Assembly: GCA_963573305.1 (NCBI GenBank) | Contig: OY754339.1 | Span: forward strand, 12,323,941 to 12,387,940 | Origin: Pyrrhosoma nymphula | Taxonomy: Eukaryota; Arthropoda; Insecta; Odonata; Coenagrionidae | Direction of reading: 5' to 3' | DNA length: 64,000 nucleotides | In this document: in pieces, positions 13,440 to 24,420 of the stretch | Layout: every line of letters starts with the position of its first letter | How positions within the stretch are numbered: position 1 is the stretch's first letter | Program-made: the position numbers and the translations under genes | Notes under the pieces: model-generated | Seen by the model: only the letters and a program-made list of their open reading frames with translations | Database searches by the model: none | Told to the model about the DNA's origin: nothing

Positions 13440-13870
13440 GTCGAGGTTTCCAATTCGTGACTTAAGAGCGCAGCAGCAGCGTTCCCATATGGCACTGACA
13501 GAACATAAACTTCGGGCGGAGGAGGGAATCGACAGACGATATTTTTTTAAAAGGTCTGCAAAGAGATAGAATGAGAGATAGATTGATAGAGAGCTACTCG
13601 TTTTGATGCACAGACGATTCGCGGGTCGCAAAACAACGAGAGCCAGAGAGACGTCACGAGTGAATTGAAAATCTCCCTCGGAAGAAAAGGCAACCCGAAG
13701 ACGGTGAACGTATTGTATGTATGTACCTTGAGCGGGAGATTGCGGCAGAAGAAGCGGCCATAAATCCACTTTCTCTTTGTAGGCGACCCAGAAGGGAAAG
13801 GACTCGCCCAGTTCGAGCTATCGTATTCCCACTCAACTTCTCATTTCATTTCCCTAAACCGGACATCCTA
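13440..13870. other. GC-richer block, unrecognised frames
   Basis: Overlapping frames of about 117 codons exist on both strands (13413-13769 minus, 13721-14074 plus), but neither shows a recognisable domain. I cannot distinguish an exon from chance in this less AT-rich stretch. Confidence 0.3.
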
Positions 13871-15901
13871 TCCCTTCGACAAATCCTCTTGCCCTTAACA
13901 TCATCCCCCATCATACTCCTCTCGTCCTCTGCACCCTCCTTCACATCATCCCTCATTATCCTCCCATTGGCTTTGTTTCGCCTGCACTCCTTAATTAACA
14001 ACACCATTGATACCGATTTTCTCTCGATGAAACTTCAACTCCAAAAAAATAACGCAAAATACGTCACCGTTTAACTTCAGTCAAGGCTGAAAGAACTGCT
14101 GTAAGAATCACTGAGCGCAGAATTTAATGACAACAGATGTTATAACCCATATCTCTGGTCATATCTTATCCTAGCGAAATAAACATAGTTGAGGCACCAG
14201 AAGCACTCCAGTTATAATGAATGCTCTCTCGTCCTCTTCAGCTACAGGAGGGGAAAATGCGGATTTGTTTTTTACTCTGATTTTTTTTTCTAAATCTGGG
14301 AACACGCAAGATCACTTCCACTTCTTTTAAATATACATTAACAGTCATTACTGCTTTCCTCACGGCCATTCTGATTTCCAGTAGGACAACAAGGACGTTG
14401 GATCACCGTTATTTTGTACAAGCAGACAGTAATATTAAAAGCTCGGTGGCATAATTGTATTCTCTACTGCATCCAAAGGGTTTCTCTCGTCTCCTATATT
14501 TCACTCTTGGTTCTTCAGACTCTATATTGAATCCACCACTCAGCCTTCTGCTACATCTTTCCGTGTGATCTTATTGCAATAATAATTGGTGCACACATTT
14601 ACGCTAATGGTCCAAAGATTTTGGTGGTTCAACTTTATCTGCAACGTTCATTAGGTACACTGAATTTCCAATAAGGGACAACCAAGTTCACGAGAAAATA
14701 AAAAGCAATATTCCCCTATACATTTAAAAAAAATGAATTTCTACTCTCTTCTCCATGCATTTAATAACACCATTCTGCATTTCGAAACTTTTTATCAGAC
14801 GATTTATTAAAAATAGGTGTTCTTGAATCAATTATTTATGCTGATTCTAAAAATGACTTCCATTTTTTTCCATCACGCCAGGTTTTTACACCAAATGCCA
14901 ATTATGGTTTCAAGATTTTAACTACTGCAAGCACAGTTGTATTAACATTACTTCACGTAATGATAATTTTTGTAACAAAAATGAATGAACGATGAATAAC
15001 ACTTCCAAGGTCACACAACAATAGTAGCAGTTGTACCAACCTAAGACTCATAAGCTTAAGGCTCATTAGCTTGTATTGAGAAATATCCCTCGCACAATAA
15101 TTACCCACTGGCACATTTAATAAACTTATCAATTAAGGTAGAAGTTAAATTGGGTCCATCCTGAAAAACACTGGACGTGATAGAAGTAAAAAAAAAAGAC
15201 ATTTCTGAAATCAGCATATCATGGTTAACTATTATCACTTACTAGTTTTCAGTCATCTGATATCATGCAGACTATTGTAATCCACCTCTTAAAAAACATT
15301 TAGATACTCGTACTTGGTCATAGTATCTTTGGTAAGCCTTGAATACTCATCGGAGTCTAATTTCAAAGCCAAATTTGCTTTTTTTTTCTTCGTTACCAGT
15401 ACGTATTGTACAACAAAAGCCCTCACTGTGAAGTTTCTCCAAGCAAAAAAATTAGCTTTTGAGGCGCTCAGAAAAAGCTTCAAAGATCTTGATGTGGGCT
15501 GAAAGTGTTCGATAGAGACAAAGAGTTTCAAAACCTGGATGTTTTAAGTATGAAATACCCTTACGCTGACCAGGGTTTTCATTTCCTTCCCTACATGCTC
15601 ATTTACTTATAAAACCAAGAAAATACGCCCCTGAGGTACTGGAATATAAATAAAGCAATAATATAACAATAGTAATGTATTACTTCACAAATACAAAAAC
15701 CTAAAATATAAATTGCATATAGTTTGGAGCATTATTCAATTACCGAGTTCTCAAACGTGTGGGGATGTTGACAACAGAGCATTCAATGCAGGGTTCAAAA
15801 GAGAAAAAAAATTGGTATTGCATAGAGCTCATCATCATAATGATAAGAAATGATGTGTGTAGATCAAATGACATTCGGCTTCAGAGGACAAACACATTTC
15901 C
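13871..15901. other. No recognised feature
   Basis: AT-rich sequence. No repeat, RNA gene or protein motif is recognised. Confidence 0.4.
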
Positions 15902-16561
15902 ATGAAAGCTCCCATATCGATACAGACGACGACTTTGAAGGTGGCAGCAGTCCCCTTTCGCCAACAACGAGGTCTCACGATTCCTCTCCGCGATGATATT
16001 GAGAGGACATCAGAGGATCGAGAGAGGGAAATAAAAGCCTCGAAAAGCGTTCGAGCGATCTATCCATCTCTCCTTTCCTCCTTATCTCTGGCATTCGATC
16101 TGGATCCCCGTTTTGTATTTACGACCCCGAATGATATCTTCGACGCCCATTTCGCACATAAATCTCCCTGGAAACGGCCACCCAGCCTCCCATTTCCCAT
16201 CTCCTCCTATTTCGTCTTGGAGAGCCACCCCTTGTGTGAGCCATTCAAAAGCCTCTCTCGGAAACAGCGCAACTTGAGAAAGAAGGGACTCCGGCATTTC
16301 TCGCTCCTCGTTCAATCCAAAGGGAACGCTCATCTCTGCATAGCATGTGTACGAGTATATATCGCCGACAACAAAAAACACCCCCTCGATATAAAAAGAA
16401 TCCACTGTTCGTCCTCGGAAGAGCTTCTTGACGATTATTGTCTCTCCTCGTGTTGGGACTTACATACCGGGTATTATTCCACAGAAAAGAAACTTCGTTC
16501 TTTTATCTCCATCATCAAAAATGTTAAATGTCAACTTATAGTATTTTGCTATACTCTATGA
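15902..16561 (+). other. Longest open frame (219 codons), unrecognised
   Basis: A plus-strand frame starting ATG at 15902 stays open for 219 codons through a locally GC-richer segment and ends in AT-rich sequence. The product is basic and serine-rich, with no domain I recognise and no obvious signal peptide or membrane segment. A TATA-like CGATATAAAAAG lies inside it near 16388, and an overlapping 107-codon frame exists on the other strand. It may be chance, an exon or a decayed repeat. Confidence 0.25.
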
Positions 16562-16635
16562 ACCACCACAAGAATGTAAGAGCTAGGAGATGACCTATCA
16601 CTACCTGTTACGCATCTGTGATGAGGTATTATGCC

Positions 16636-16830
16636 CGGCGTCGGTGGTGGCGGGGTAAAGTCCTCGGCTGCCAAGCCGAAGCTCGCGGGTTCGAATCCCG
16701 CCTGGGAAGGTTTTTCCCATCTAGGGCATGGGTGGCTGTGATTGTCCGTTATGAATTGTTAATACACCTGATGTAAATGCCCAATTAGTGGCTATTTTCG
16801 GGGGTGTTGTCAAATAAATATATAAAATAA
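16636..16830 (+). mobile_element. tRNA-derived SINE, family A, copy 1
   Basis: The A-box region (TGGTGGCGGGGTAAAG, 16645-16660) and B box (GGGTTCGAATCCC, 16687-16699) are spaced as in a tRNA head. They are followed by a tRNA-unrelated body with GTTATGAATTGTTAATAC and CTGATGTAAATG, ending in an AAATAAATATATAAAATAAA tail. A second copy at 51590-51774 shares head, body and tail, so this is a mobile family. The head lacks a paired acceptor stem, so it is not a tRNA gene. Confidence 0.9.
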
Positions 16831-17119
16831 AAAGAAATTCAAAGTGAATGCTATTAAATCCCATGAAAATTATTGAAGCTTCTAATCCCTGGCTCTTCAA
16901 TGTTACTAGGGAAAAAAGTATTGAAATTTATCAATTAACCCCTCATATATTTTTTTGTAGATCGAATCTGCCCATAGAACGCAGGAGTCTTACACTCTTC
17001 AAGGTGTTAGAAGTAAGCCGAAGTTCAGTGAACATTTCGTGTCACTTTTCCATCAGATTATTGCTTAATGTTTGGTTTTATTGGCCAATGTAAAACTACC
17101 TTGTTGCTCAAACCTAATT

Positions 17120-17325
17120 TTATATTTCTAAGATTTGTATGATTGTTTAAAAGTAGGTGTTTAGTAAAGGTGAGGTGAAATCCATACTTTTGTAACTACT
17201 GGCGTGTTCTTTGATACGGGTGATAAAATTTCTACTATTTTCACGATTATACGTCTTATTGCCGCCATTTCATTTAATTTTGCAAATACCAGAGTTTATG
17301 AGTCTATCCTGTCTTTGCCGTTGTC
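17120..17325 (-). pseudogene. Decayed PLE GIY-YIG end, inverted copy
   Basis: Read on the minus strand, the sequence aligns over about 200 bases with the PLE end at 18.3-18.5 kb: AAACTCTGGTAT, AAATTAAATG, GTAGAAATTTTATCAC, CAAAGAACACGCCAG, TTTCACCTCA. Deletions and frameshifts destroy the reading frame, so only DNA similarity reveals it. It points away from the other copy, about 1 kb distant. Confidence 0.75.
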
Positions 17326-18292
17326 TAAAAGTTTAGAAAGATTTAGGGGAGTGTAAAATGCTGCGTTAAAGAAGCTTGGTAGGCAGTTTGGAATTCTACA
17401 AGAAGTATTACCTTGGAATGGGCGAAAGCACCAAATGGAAATTTGTTGGTCTTCCTGTTTGTGCCGGGAAAATTTATTTTAAAGCTAAGGATTTTTTGTT
17501 TTCTTGCCAAATAATTCCGTGAACTAAATTTCAGTTGTAACCACACGCAGAAAAACGTTTGTTTTCGGTAACCTCTAAAATTTGTTGTAACGTGGTTATC
17601 ACGGAATTACCATTTAAAAATTAGTTCTCGAAGTTGCATTAAATCCTCGGAAGTGGCCATAAATATTTTAGACTTTCTTGACATTGGTTTATTAATATCG
17701 GGTGCGATAATGTGCGCCTTGATTCGTAGGGAAGATGATCATGCCAGTTGGAGACTATGTCGGTAGGTAGTATAGGATAATGTATTATATTAATGTATGC
17801 CAAAGTGTTATTATTACATTCATAGTAACTTAAATATATTTTTTTCATTTTGAGAGGGCAAGGGAGTCTCAACAGAGACTGTGTTGGATTCATGTTTCAA
17901 TTTTCAACACAACTTCAAGAGAGATTCAACGCAGCCATTTCAAAATGGTTTCAAAACAGATTTTACCACTAGAGCTTGGTAACGATACCATTTTACTAAA
18001 TAACTCAGACAATGAGAGATGTCTACCATAACTATGGGTCTGGTTAAGACATAAACCGCCATTTGGTTCTGGTTACCAACACGACGCGGTTACAGCAACC
18101 CACGCAAGGTAACCAATTGGGATAGTAATCGTTACTATCTTCTTGATTAAACGAAAATTAACCATCTGACTTGGTAGTGGTTACCAGCTTGTGAGTTCGT
18201 GAAACCACCTACTCCTCTGCATGTGAATTATCAGCGGCTATGGATATGAAAGTCAATAGATCGGATTTGAAATTTGTGATTGTAAGGGGGAA
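17326..18292. other. Spacer between opposed PLE ends, with clustered GGTTACC motifs
   Basis: No gene is recognised. Variants of GGTAACC/GGTTACC recur at about 17567, 17975, 18065, 18110 and 18168, with related GTAATCGTTAC and GTGGTTATCAC forms. This could be the internal part of a composite or foldback element, or a cluster of protein-binding sites. Confidence 0.35.
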
Positions 18293-18840
18293 GTGTTGGA
18301 GGCGACGAACCATAGAATTAAAATCAGCAAAGACAGACAGAATAGACTCCTAAACTCTGGCATATACAAAATTAAATGCAATATCTGCAATAAGGCATAC
18401 ATCGACCAGACTGGTAGAAATTTTATCACACATATCAAAGAACACGCCAGATGTTACAGAAATTTCACCTCATCTTTTGCTAAACACCTTCTGGATAAAA
18501 ATCATACGAGCGATGTTATACCCGAAATTTCATCTTCCCAAAGGCCTGAAAATGTACGCACTCGAACAAGTAGAAATTTTCAGATAGTTCAATAACCATT
18601 GATGAACTATTATTTCCACAGCCCTCCTCATAGATTAAATTAATCTTTACCACTTCAGCAGCCCTTAATCTGCGTGTCTTTCTTAACCCATCCCGAATAT
18701 TTGTATTTTTCTCTTCCTCTCCCGTAACTACAACAACAATTAACAAATAAAACAAACATTCTGTTCCTGACAAAGCCTTAAATCGGTGAAACGCTTCACA
18801 CAAATAATTTGTAGAATAGTACAAATTATTTTAATTAATC
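18293..18840 (+). pseudogene. PLE 3' end: GIY-YIG endonuclease remnant and tail
   Basis: The plus-strand frame (18293-18595) reads NSGIYKIKCNICNKAYIDQTGR, then IKEHAR, then FAKHLLDKNH. This is the GIY-YIG endonuclease domain found at the C-terminus of Penelope-like reverse transcriptases. The YIG motif reads YID, and the Arg expected before the KEH block is His, so it is likely inactive. The reverse transcriptase is absent. Downstream, CCTGACAAAGCC followed by GGTGAAACGC (18766-18791) is a decayed hammerhead-like block, and the copy seems to end in AT-rich sequence near 18835. Confidence 0.85.
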
Positions 18841-19489
18841 ATGAATACTACGGATTGACACTAATTAAGCGCAATCTTTTAAGACAAACCTTTCCTGTAA
18901 TGCAACGACACAAATCAAAAAAAAGTTACTTCAACTTTTTCCCAAACAACTGAATAATTGATTTTCTGTTGAATTACATACAAAAACGTCCTCGTTTGCA
19001 TTCAGTCTCCGTGATGATTCTCCTTCCATTTTAAAATCAAATAATCCTGTTTCAACGTGTTCCTAATCCCTCACGAATCAACAAGATTAGCTCAACTGCC
19101 ATTTCATACGAAATGATCCAATAAAAATAAAATGGTTGCATGGCCATTTTATTTTTCATTATTTTTTGCACAGATATACCTGCGTGTTGTGAAAGTTGAA
19201 TTAGACCATTTTAAAATGTTATCCCCTCTCGTTTTCAAGCAACGGTCATTTTTCCAACATGGAGTACGTGAATGTTTGAGAAATGTGATGATTACCTACT
19301 GTATCCTTCATATCTCGAGAACTAATATAATCAGAGGAATGAAACTGAGACCTAACTATTTTAGATAATGTGGAATATATTTCCATAAACTTCCGTTTTT
19401 TCCTTAAACATTGCTTTGTTCTTAAAATTGAACTTGAACTCCTAATGTATTTTTTGTCTCGGGCGTGCCTTCATGGAATCGACTTAACA
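18841..19489. other. No recognised feature
   Basis: AT-rich sequence without recognisable motifs. Confidence 0.4.
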
Positions 19490-19534
19490 TAATGAAAATT
19501 AAAGAAAACTTTGTAATTCCAAATAAATATTTAA

Positions 19535-19577
19535 TGTACGACCTAGGTTTCGACGTGTCACGTCATCATCTGGCACA
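19535..19577 (-). ncRNA. Hammerhead-like fold, left arm
   Basis: Helix I is TGTGC/GTACA (one wobble pair), core CAGATGA plus T, helix II GACGT/ACGTC with loop GAC, then GAAA, helix III ACC/GGT and C at 19540 as the predicted cleavage base. The U4-to-A change and the extra U before helix II may weaken or abolish cleavage. Known hammerheads in PLEs provide the family context. Confidence 0.5.
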
Positions 19578-19890
19578 ATTACATAGAAGGTAGAGAATAA
19601 ATAGTCACACACAAAATGATTTCAAAAACAAAATCCCCAAAGACACAACGGTCTGAGGTGTGGGTTAAGGGGTGGAATTCTCAGGGGTGGAGTTTGGCCA
19701 AGGAGGTGGGGAATGCTATGCTCTATCCTCTCTATCTAATCTAATTTCTTAAACCCATTCCCCACCTCCTTGGCCAAACTCCACCCCTGAGAATTCCATC
19801 CCCTTAACCCACACCTCAGACCGTTGTGTTTTCGGGAATTTTGTTTTTGAAATCATTTTGTGACTATTTATTCTCTACCTTCTATGCAAT

Positions 19891-19933
19891 TGTACCAGAT
19901 GATGACGTGACACGTCGAAACCTAGGTCGTACA
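19891..19933 (+). ncRNA. Hammerhead-like fold, right arm
   Basis: All three helices pair fully: helix I TGTAC/GTACA, helix II GACGT/ACGTC, helix III ACC/GGT. GAAA lies at 19917-19920 and the putative GUC cleavage site ends at 19928. It deviates from the hammerhead consensus in the same way as the left arm, so both arms derive from one ancestor. Confidence 0.5.
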
Positions 19934-19976
19934 TTAAATATTTATGTGGAATTACAAAGTTTTATTTCTTTTCATT

Positions 19977-20415
19977 ATTCTAATGATTTTCTTTAATATG
20001 ACTGTAGTGACGCATTGATGGGTGTTATATTGCTATTAGAGCCGGTGAGGAAGTGCTACTGCCATTACAAAGATACTTTAGGCTTTCCAACAGATAACTG
20101 TGAGTGGCGTGAACTCTTTTAATGGCAGTATTTATTTCTGTTAGTGGAATACATTTTTCACAGAAAATAGGGCTTTAAATATAATTGTTCATATAAATGC
20201 TCTTCAGGAGGTAAAGGCTCTTCGGCCGACAAAAATAAATATATGAGGAAACTGTTGATACATTGGAAAGGCCACCATGAGCCCCGATTCCGATTTTTTT
20301 CTGACTTTTCCCAACGGTGCCGATGACAAAGAGAATAATTAATTATTATGCTTACTGAAGATGATGCAATCTATATAAACATCAAGACATAACAAGTGAA
20401 ATAAAGTGAAGAAGA
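19977..20415. other. No recognised feature
   Basis: AT-rich flank leading into the LINE tail. Confidence 0.35.
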
Positions 20416-20655
20416 ACCAGTTGGGCTGGACATATTCTAAGGAAAGAGGAGGGACGTCTATTGAAGGAGGTACTAAATGGGATTCCTGAAGGAAGAAGAC
20501 CCAGGGGAAGACCACGGCTAAGATGGTGGGACCAAGTGAGAACGGATATGCAAAAGATTGGAGCAACAGAAAGAGAGGCAGAAGATCGATCCAGGTGGAG
20601 GGGATTTGTTGATGCGGCTAAATATCGCCTAAGATACAGATGGCCCTGGGAGTAA
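20416..20655 (+). pseudogene. LINE C-terminal end (GRPRLRW type)
   Basis: The plus-strand frame from 20416 reads TSWAGHILRKEEGR, then GRRPRGRPRLRWWDQV, then IGATEREAEDRSRWRG, and ends AAKYRLRYRWPWE before TAA (20653-20655). This matches the C-terminal tail of non-LTR retrotransposon polyproteins that carry a W.GH..R and GR...GRP..RW.D signature. No reverse-transcriptase catalytic region precedes it, as expected for a 5'-truncated LINE insertion. The tail looks intact. Confidence 0.85.
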
Positions 20656-21150
20656 GCAAGTAAAGATGATGCTTACGAGACGCAATGTATCCTTCAACAA
20701 TACCCTACACAACGTCACAGAGTGAGATATTGTAAAAATGTAACTTAAAAGGTATCACTGATATTAATATGAGACGGAAAGTCCTTTACACCTCTTTCTT
20801 CTTCTCGATGATACACGTAGCGTCCATTGATCAGCTGACAGCAATACACAGATTTAATAGCAAAATACTCTTAGTATAAGTAAACCACATATATAAAACC
20901 ATGGTAAAATCATTCAATCAAACTTAATAAATTCTAAGTATTCACAGATGGTAGTTAATCACTGCCAAAGAATATTTCCGTTTCTTCTAACTCTCATAAT
21001 TGGATAAAGAGTTACCTAAGATATTTTAATTCTCTTATATTACTATCCTTTCATCAAATACTGAGGTACAAATGAATTCATTCATTCATTACAGTAATCT
21101 ACCGGTTAGAGGTAGGTTGTGATGAAAGTCAGAGAATATCCAACGAACTC
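20656..21150. other. No recognised feature
   Basis: AT-rich spacer between two LINE ends lying in opposite orientation. Confidence 0.4.
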
Positions 21151-21831
21151 TTACACGTGCCGTGCCCTTTCTACTTCTAGTATTTCTTTCTTCATCTCTG
21201 CATAAGTCCTACCTTTCTTCATCCCGTCCATAAAACCGATTCTCTTTCTTCTCCTTCCCCGCCTACCCAACATTCTTCCCTCTATCACGGCCTTCAGCTA
21301 ACCATCGCCCCTCATTACCCCTTCCAGCCACCTACCCTGCCTTCCCTTAATCTCATCCACAATTTTCCTCTCCTCACCCACTATGTCAAGCACTTCTTCG
21401 TTTGTCTTCCTTTCCGTCCAACGCACCTTCTCCATCCTCCTCCACACCCACATCTCGAAAGCCTTCAGCCTATTTTCGTCTTCCTTTCTCAAGGTCCACG
21501 TTTCTGCCCCATACAACGCTACACTCCATATCAAGCTCTTCACCAGCCTCTTTTTATATCCTTACTTAAGGTCCCCGTCATCAGCTCCCTTCTATTATTG
21601 AACGCTTCCTTCGCTAGCGCTATTCTCCTCCTAATGTCTTTGCTACTATGTCCTGTTTCTTCTAGCTTACTACCCAAGTAATTAAATTGTTCTACTTGCT
21701 CCAGTTTGTGACTTCCTACTCTTATCACCAGCTTCGCTTTCTTTGTCCCAGAGAATCTCATTACTTTTTTTTCTGATTGTTTACCTTCATTCCGTACTTC
21801 TCGCACTGCTTTTCCAGTGCATCTACTAAAG
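21151..21831 (-). pseudogene. RTE-type LINE reverse-transcriptase C-terminal half
   Basis: Minus-strand frames together give EKQCEKYGMKVNN, MRFSGTKKAKL, FNYLGSKLEETG, SVALYGAETWTLRKEDE, EMWVWRRMEKVRWTERK and, after an in-frame TAG, GRMLGRRGRRRKRIGF. The frame ends at TAA (21151-21153). This is the thumb and C-terminal region of the endonuclease/reverse-transcriptase polyprotein common in insect RTE-like LINEs. A frameshift near 21540 and the TAG near 21297 inactivate it. The catalytic YxDD region is missing because the copy is 5'-truncated. Confidence 0.9.
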
Positions 21832-21840
21832 TTAGCAATC

Positions 21841-21905
21841 CTTTAGTAGATGCAGTGGAAAAGCAGTGTAAGAAATACGGAATGAAGATAAATAATAAAA
21901 AACAA
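21841..21905 (+). pseudogene. Inverted 5' piece of the same LINE
   Basis: The plus strand encodes DAVEKQCKKYGMKIN, which is the same segment that begins the adjacent minus-strand copy. The two 51-base segments (21781-21831 and 21841-21891) form an inverted repeat around nine bases. It looks like a 5' inversion made during reverse transcription, or a small inverted duplication. Confidence 0.8.
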
Positions 21906-22319
21906 AGGAAAAATGTCTCAGTGAATACTCCTTAAAGAAGAGATTAGGAAGCGCCACTATATCAGCCTAGGTAGCTTTAGCTGAATTTTTTATCATAATT
22001 ATATAATAATATAATATTTTATCATCTTTCAAGTGGTATTTTTTCATCTTCGGGATGCTGCATGCAATTTCCCCAGAGATGTAATAATGTATCTGATAAG
22101 ATAATTAGTCTGAGAAACATTTTTGAACGCTCATCAAAATCCCCAAAAACATCCGTGTCTTTTGTTCTTCTGGAAAATATGTTAAGAAGTGTTTCACAAA
22201 TGAAATGAGGAAAAAGTGAAAGTGCAACACGATGGCTCGATAAGACGGTGACGCAAAGGTAGGAACGTTCGAATTTCATTGTAGTTCTAAATGCCCCGGC
22301 CACCACCATAGGCACATTC
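21906..22319. other. No recognised feature
   Basis: AT-rich sequence. A 99-codon minus-strand frame (22022-22321) has no recognisable domain. Confidence 0.35.
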
Positions 22320-22650
22320 ACCGAGAGGGACGAGGTAAGAGAGTGCGCCTAGCAACCCCTGCCATCTCTCTCCCTTCCTCTCCCTCTCTTTCTCCAAATC
22401 TCTCTCTCTCTCTCCTCCTCTCTTCGCCCACGTAGTCCCCTCTATTCAACCCCCCGCTCCCCTTTCCTCCCATCCCCTCCTTTCAACCCCCGTGAGCCGC
22501 TCCAATCTTGCGTTTCAATATTTACTTTTCCAATTCCCTCCGCCCTATTTCCTCGCCCCCTTCGCCTCACCGCCTCACCCGCCCTTCGCCTCACCACCCC
22601 TTCGCCTCGCCGCCTCTCCTTCTCACCGCCCCCCCCCCCACCGCCTGGTG
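22320..22650. repeat. Pyrimidine-rich C/CT tract
   Basis: A strongly strand-biased CT- and CCT-rich block with a (CT)n run near 22400 and repeated CGCCTCACC units around 22564-22630, ending in a poly-C run. No gene is recognised. It is one of several C-rich islands in the window. Confidence 0.8.
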
Positions 22651-24009
22651 ACTCTCATGCGGGAAGCAGGGCGCGCATATTTCTCGCGATCATTGTGCGA
22701 TGTCTTTCGACTGAGGTCGGTTCACACCCTATGACGCTTTGAAGAAAATAGGATCCAAATCAGAATTTGTCTATTCCGTGAACTGTGACTAAACTATAAG
22801 CGCACGAGTGTTGATATCCACATCAAATTCAAAGACTGAAATATATCAAGAGGTTCATAGAGATGCATTCAACTGAATAAGCATGTAACAAGAGCCATTC
22901 GCGAGCACGGCCGTTCAAAAACCTGGCAAAATTAATTTTTATAGAGATAAAAATGGAATAGCTAAAACTGATATCATATTCCGTGGTCTGTTTGTATTAT
23001 TACATAAATTAAATTTATTGCACCTGGTGCACAGGTATCTTTAAATGAGTATTAACATTGATGTCAAAATGGAAATCTTTCTCGAAACAAGACACTAATA
23101 GTGATGTAAAAGCAAGTAACTAAAAACTAGAATAAAGTACACTTAATAATCATTGAGACATCTGCCAAAACCTTTTTAGGATTTATATCCCCAGTTGGAC
23201 CTGTGATACCAGGATATTAGGAATTAAAAAATAATGCTATAAGACTCAGTTTATTTATACGAAAGACTAGCAAAGGAAGTAGGAATTACCAGAAACAAAA
23301 TTTTAACTCAACAAGGACATTTTATAAAAAAGATACAGTTGAAGACAATATTTTTTAAAAAAATTCTTTCCATAGATCCCACATCTTCCAAATGAAACAG
23401 TCCGGAACCTAAATTAGCCTATACTTGTATATATACATGAAAGAAGTGGCGTCACGAGCTGATTAGAGTGGGGAAGCTTTCACGAGACAGGAAGCTGTAG
23501 TAGTAGAGGGGAAAGTAAAAGGGGAGTCTCTGAACAAGAGGGAGATGAGCTTCGCAGCGACCACCGAGAGACAATGGGAAATGGGAGGGGCGTATGATTT
23601 TTTTAGCGCTCGATGCAGCTCGGCCGCCACGGTAACGCCCTGTTTACATTACTAGGGTTGAATTATGATGGTTAACATGGTGGATCTTAAGTTCACACGA
23701 TTTCCAGTTAACGCAGTAGAAATACTCGTGACCTCTGGTGAAGAGTAAGAAATCATTAGAAAAGCAACTGAAGCAACCTACGCTCTTGCAGCAGTACTGA
23801 GCAGTATCCACATTTAATATATATGTCTGGAATAGTAATTTAATCAATGCATCCTCTTTTAATTGTACTTGCTGGCATATTAGTCCAGGAGAACTTCAAT
23901 ACTCCTTTCTGGGTAGTGCTGCCCTTTTTCTCCATGACCCTCCATTTTCTTAAATCGTATTTCAGCCACCATTTTAACTAACTTCCTCTCACAGGTATTT
24001 CAAATGCCG
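22651..24009. other. No recognised feature
   Basis: Mostly AT-rich, with a purine-rich stretch near 23460-23600 on the plus strand. No coding or repeat signature is recognised. Confidence 0.4.
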
Positions 24010-24165
24010 GTAACCAGCGCATACTCTGGTAATTCTAGCGTGGCAAATAAGTTTACTAGGTATGCACCAAAGACTGTGAAATTCGCCACATAAAAATAAT
24101 TTGACTTGACCGGGATTCGAACCCGGATCTCCGAATGGCCAGTCAGGTATGTTAGCCAATGACAT
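24010..24165 (-). mobile_element. tRNA-derived SINE family B, left member of head-to-head pair
   Basis: On the minus strand, GGATCCGGGTTCGAATCCCG-type B-box sequence (GATCCGGGTTCGAATCCCGG with one base different at the start) is followed by TCAAGTCAAATTATTTTTATG, split here as TCAAGTCAAATTA and TTTTTATG, and a tail with GCGAATTTCACAG and TTTGGTGCATA. It matches the copy at 1.74-1.87 kb. Its tRNA head faces the next copy. Confidence 0.75.
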
Positions 24166-24189
24166 CACCATTCATCTTAATTCAAGGTG

Positions 24190-24420
24190 AATTTCAGCAG
24201 GGGTTTCGGAAATTGATAGATCCGGGTTCGAATCCTGGTAAAGTCTAATGATTTTTTCATGGTAAGTTTCACCGGCTTTGGTGTATATCTTCGCACCCTT
24301 GCGCGTGACTGCGTACCATATGAGTTGTGCAATAGCAATGATTGGAACGTATACTAGGGTTGGCGCTAACTTGAGTCCAAACGACGCAATTCTTTCTAGC
24401 ATTCGAGTTACCAGCGTATG
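24190..24420 (+). mobile_element. tRNA-derived SINE family B, right member of head-to-head pair
   Basis: The B box (GGGTTCGAATCCTGG, 24226-24240) is followed by AATGATTTTTTCATGG and TTTCACCGGCTTTGGTGTAT, the family B body. The 3' part continues to about 24420. Box A is degenerate. The opposed orientation to its neighbour is repeated at 56.6 kb and 57.4 kb. Confidence 0.75.

Larger units (their letters stand above)
19490..19976. mobile_element. Large palindromic element with a hammerhead fold in each arm
   Basis: Arms of about 220 bases (19490-19713 and 19757-19976) are close inverted copies around a 43-base spacer. In the right arm (19891-19933) the plus strand can fold as a hammerhead. Helix I is TGTAC/GTACA, the core is CAGATGA, one T is extra, helix II is GACGT/ACGTC, then GAAA, and helix III is ACC/GGT before the C of a GUC site. 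The left arm carries the same fold on the minus strand (19577 to 19535) with one G-T pair in helix I. The core departs from the canonical CUGAUGA at one position. Confidence 0.8.

Noticed and set aside
16636..16720. tRNA gene
   Set aside because: A and B boxes are present but the acceptor stem is absent and the same head plus body recurs at 51.6 kb, so it is a SINE.
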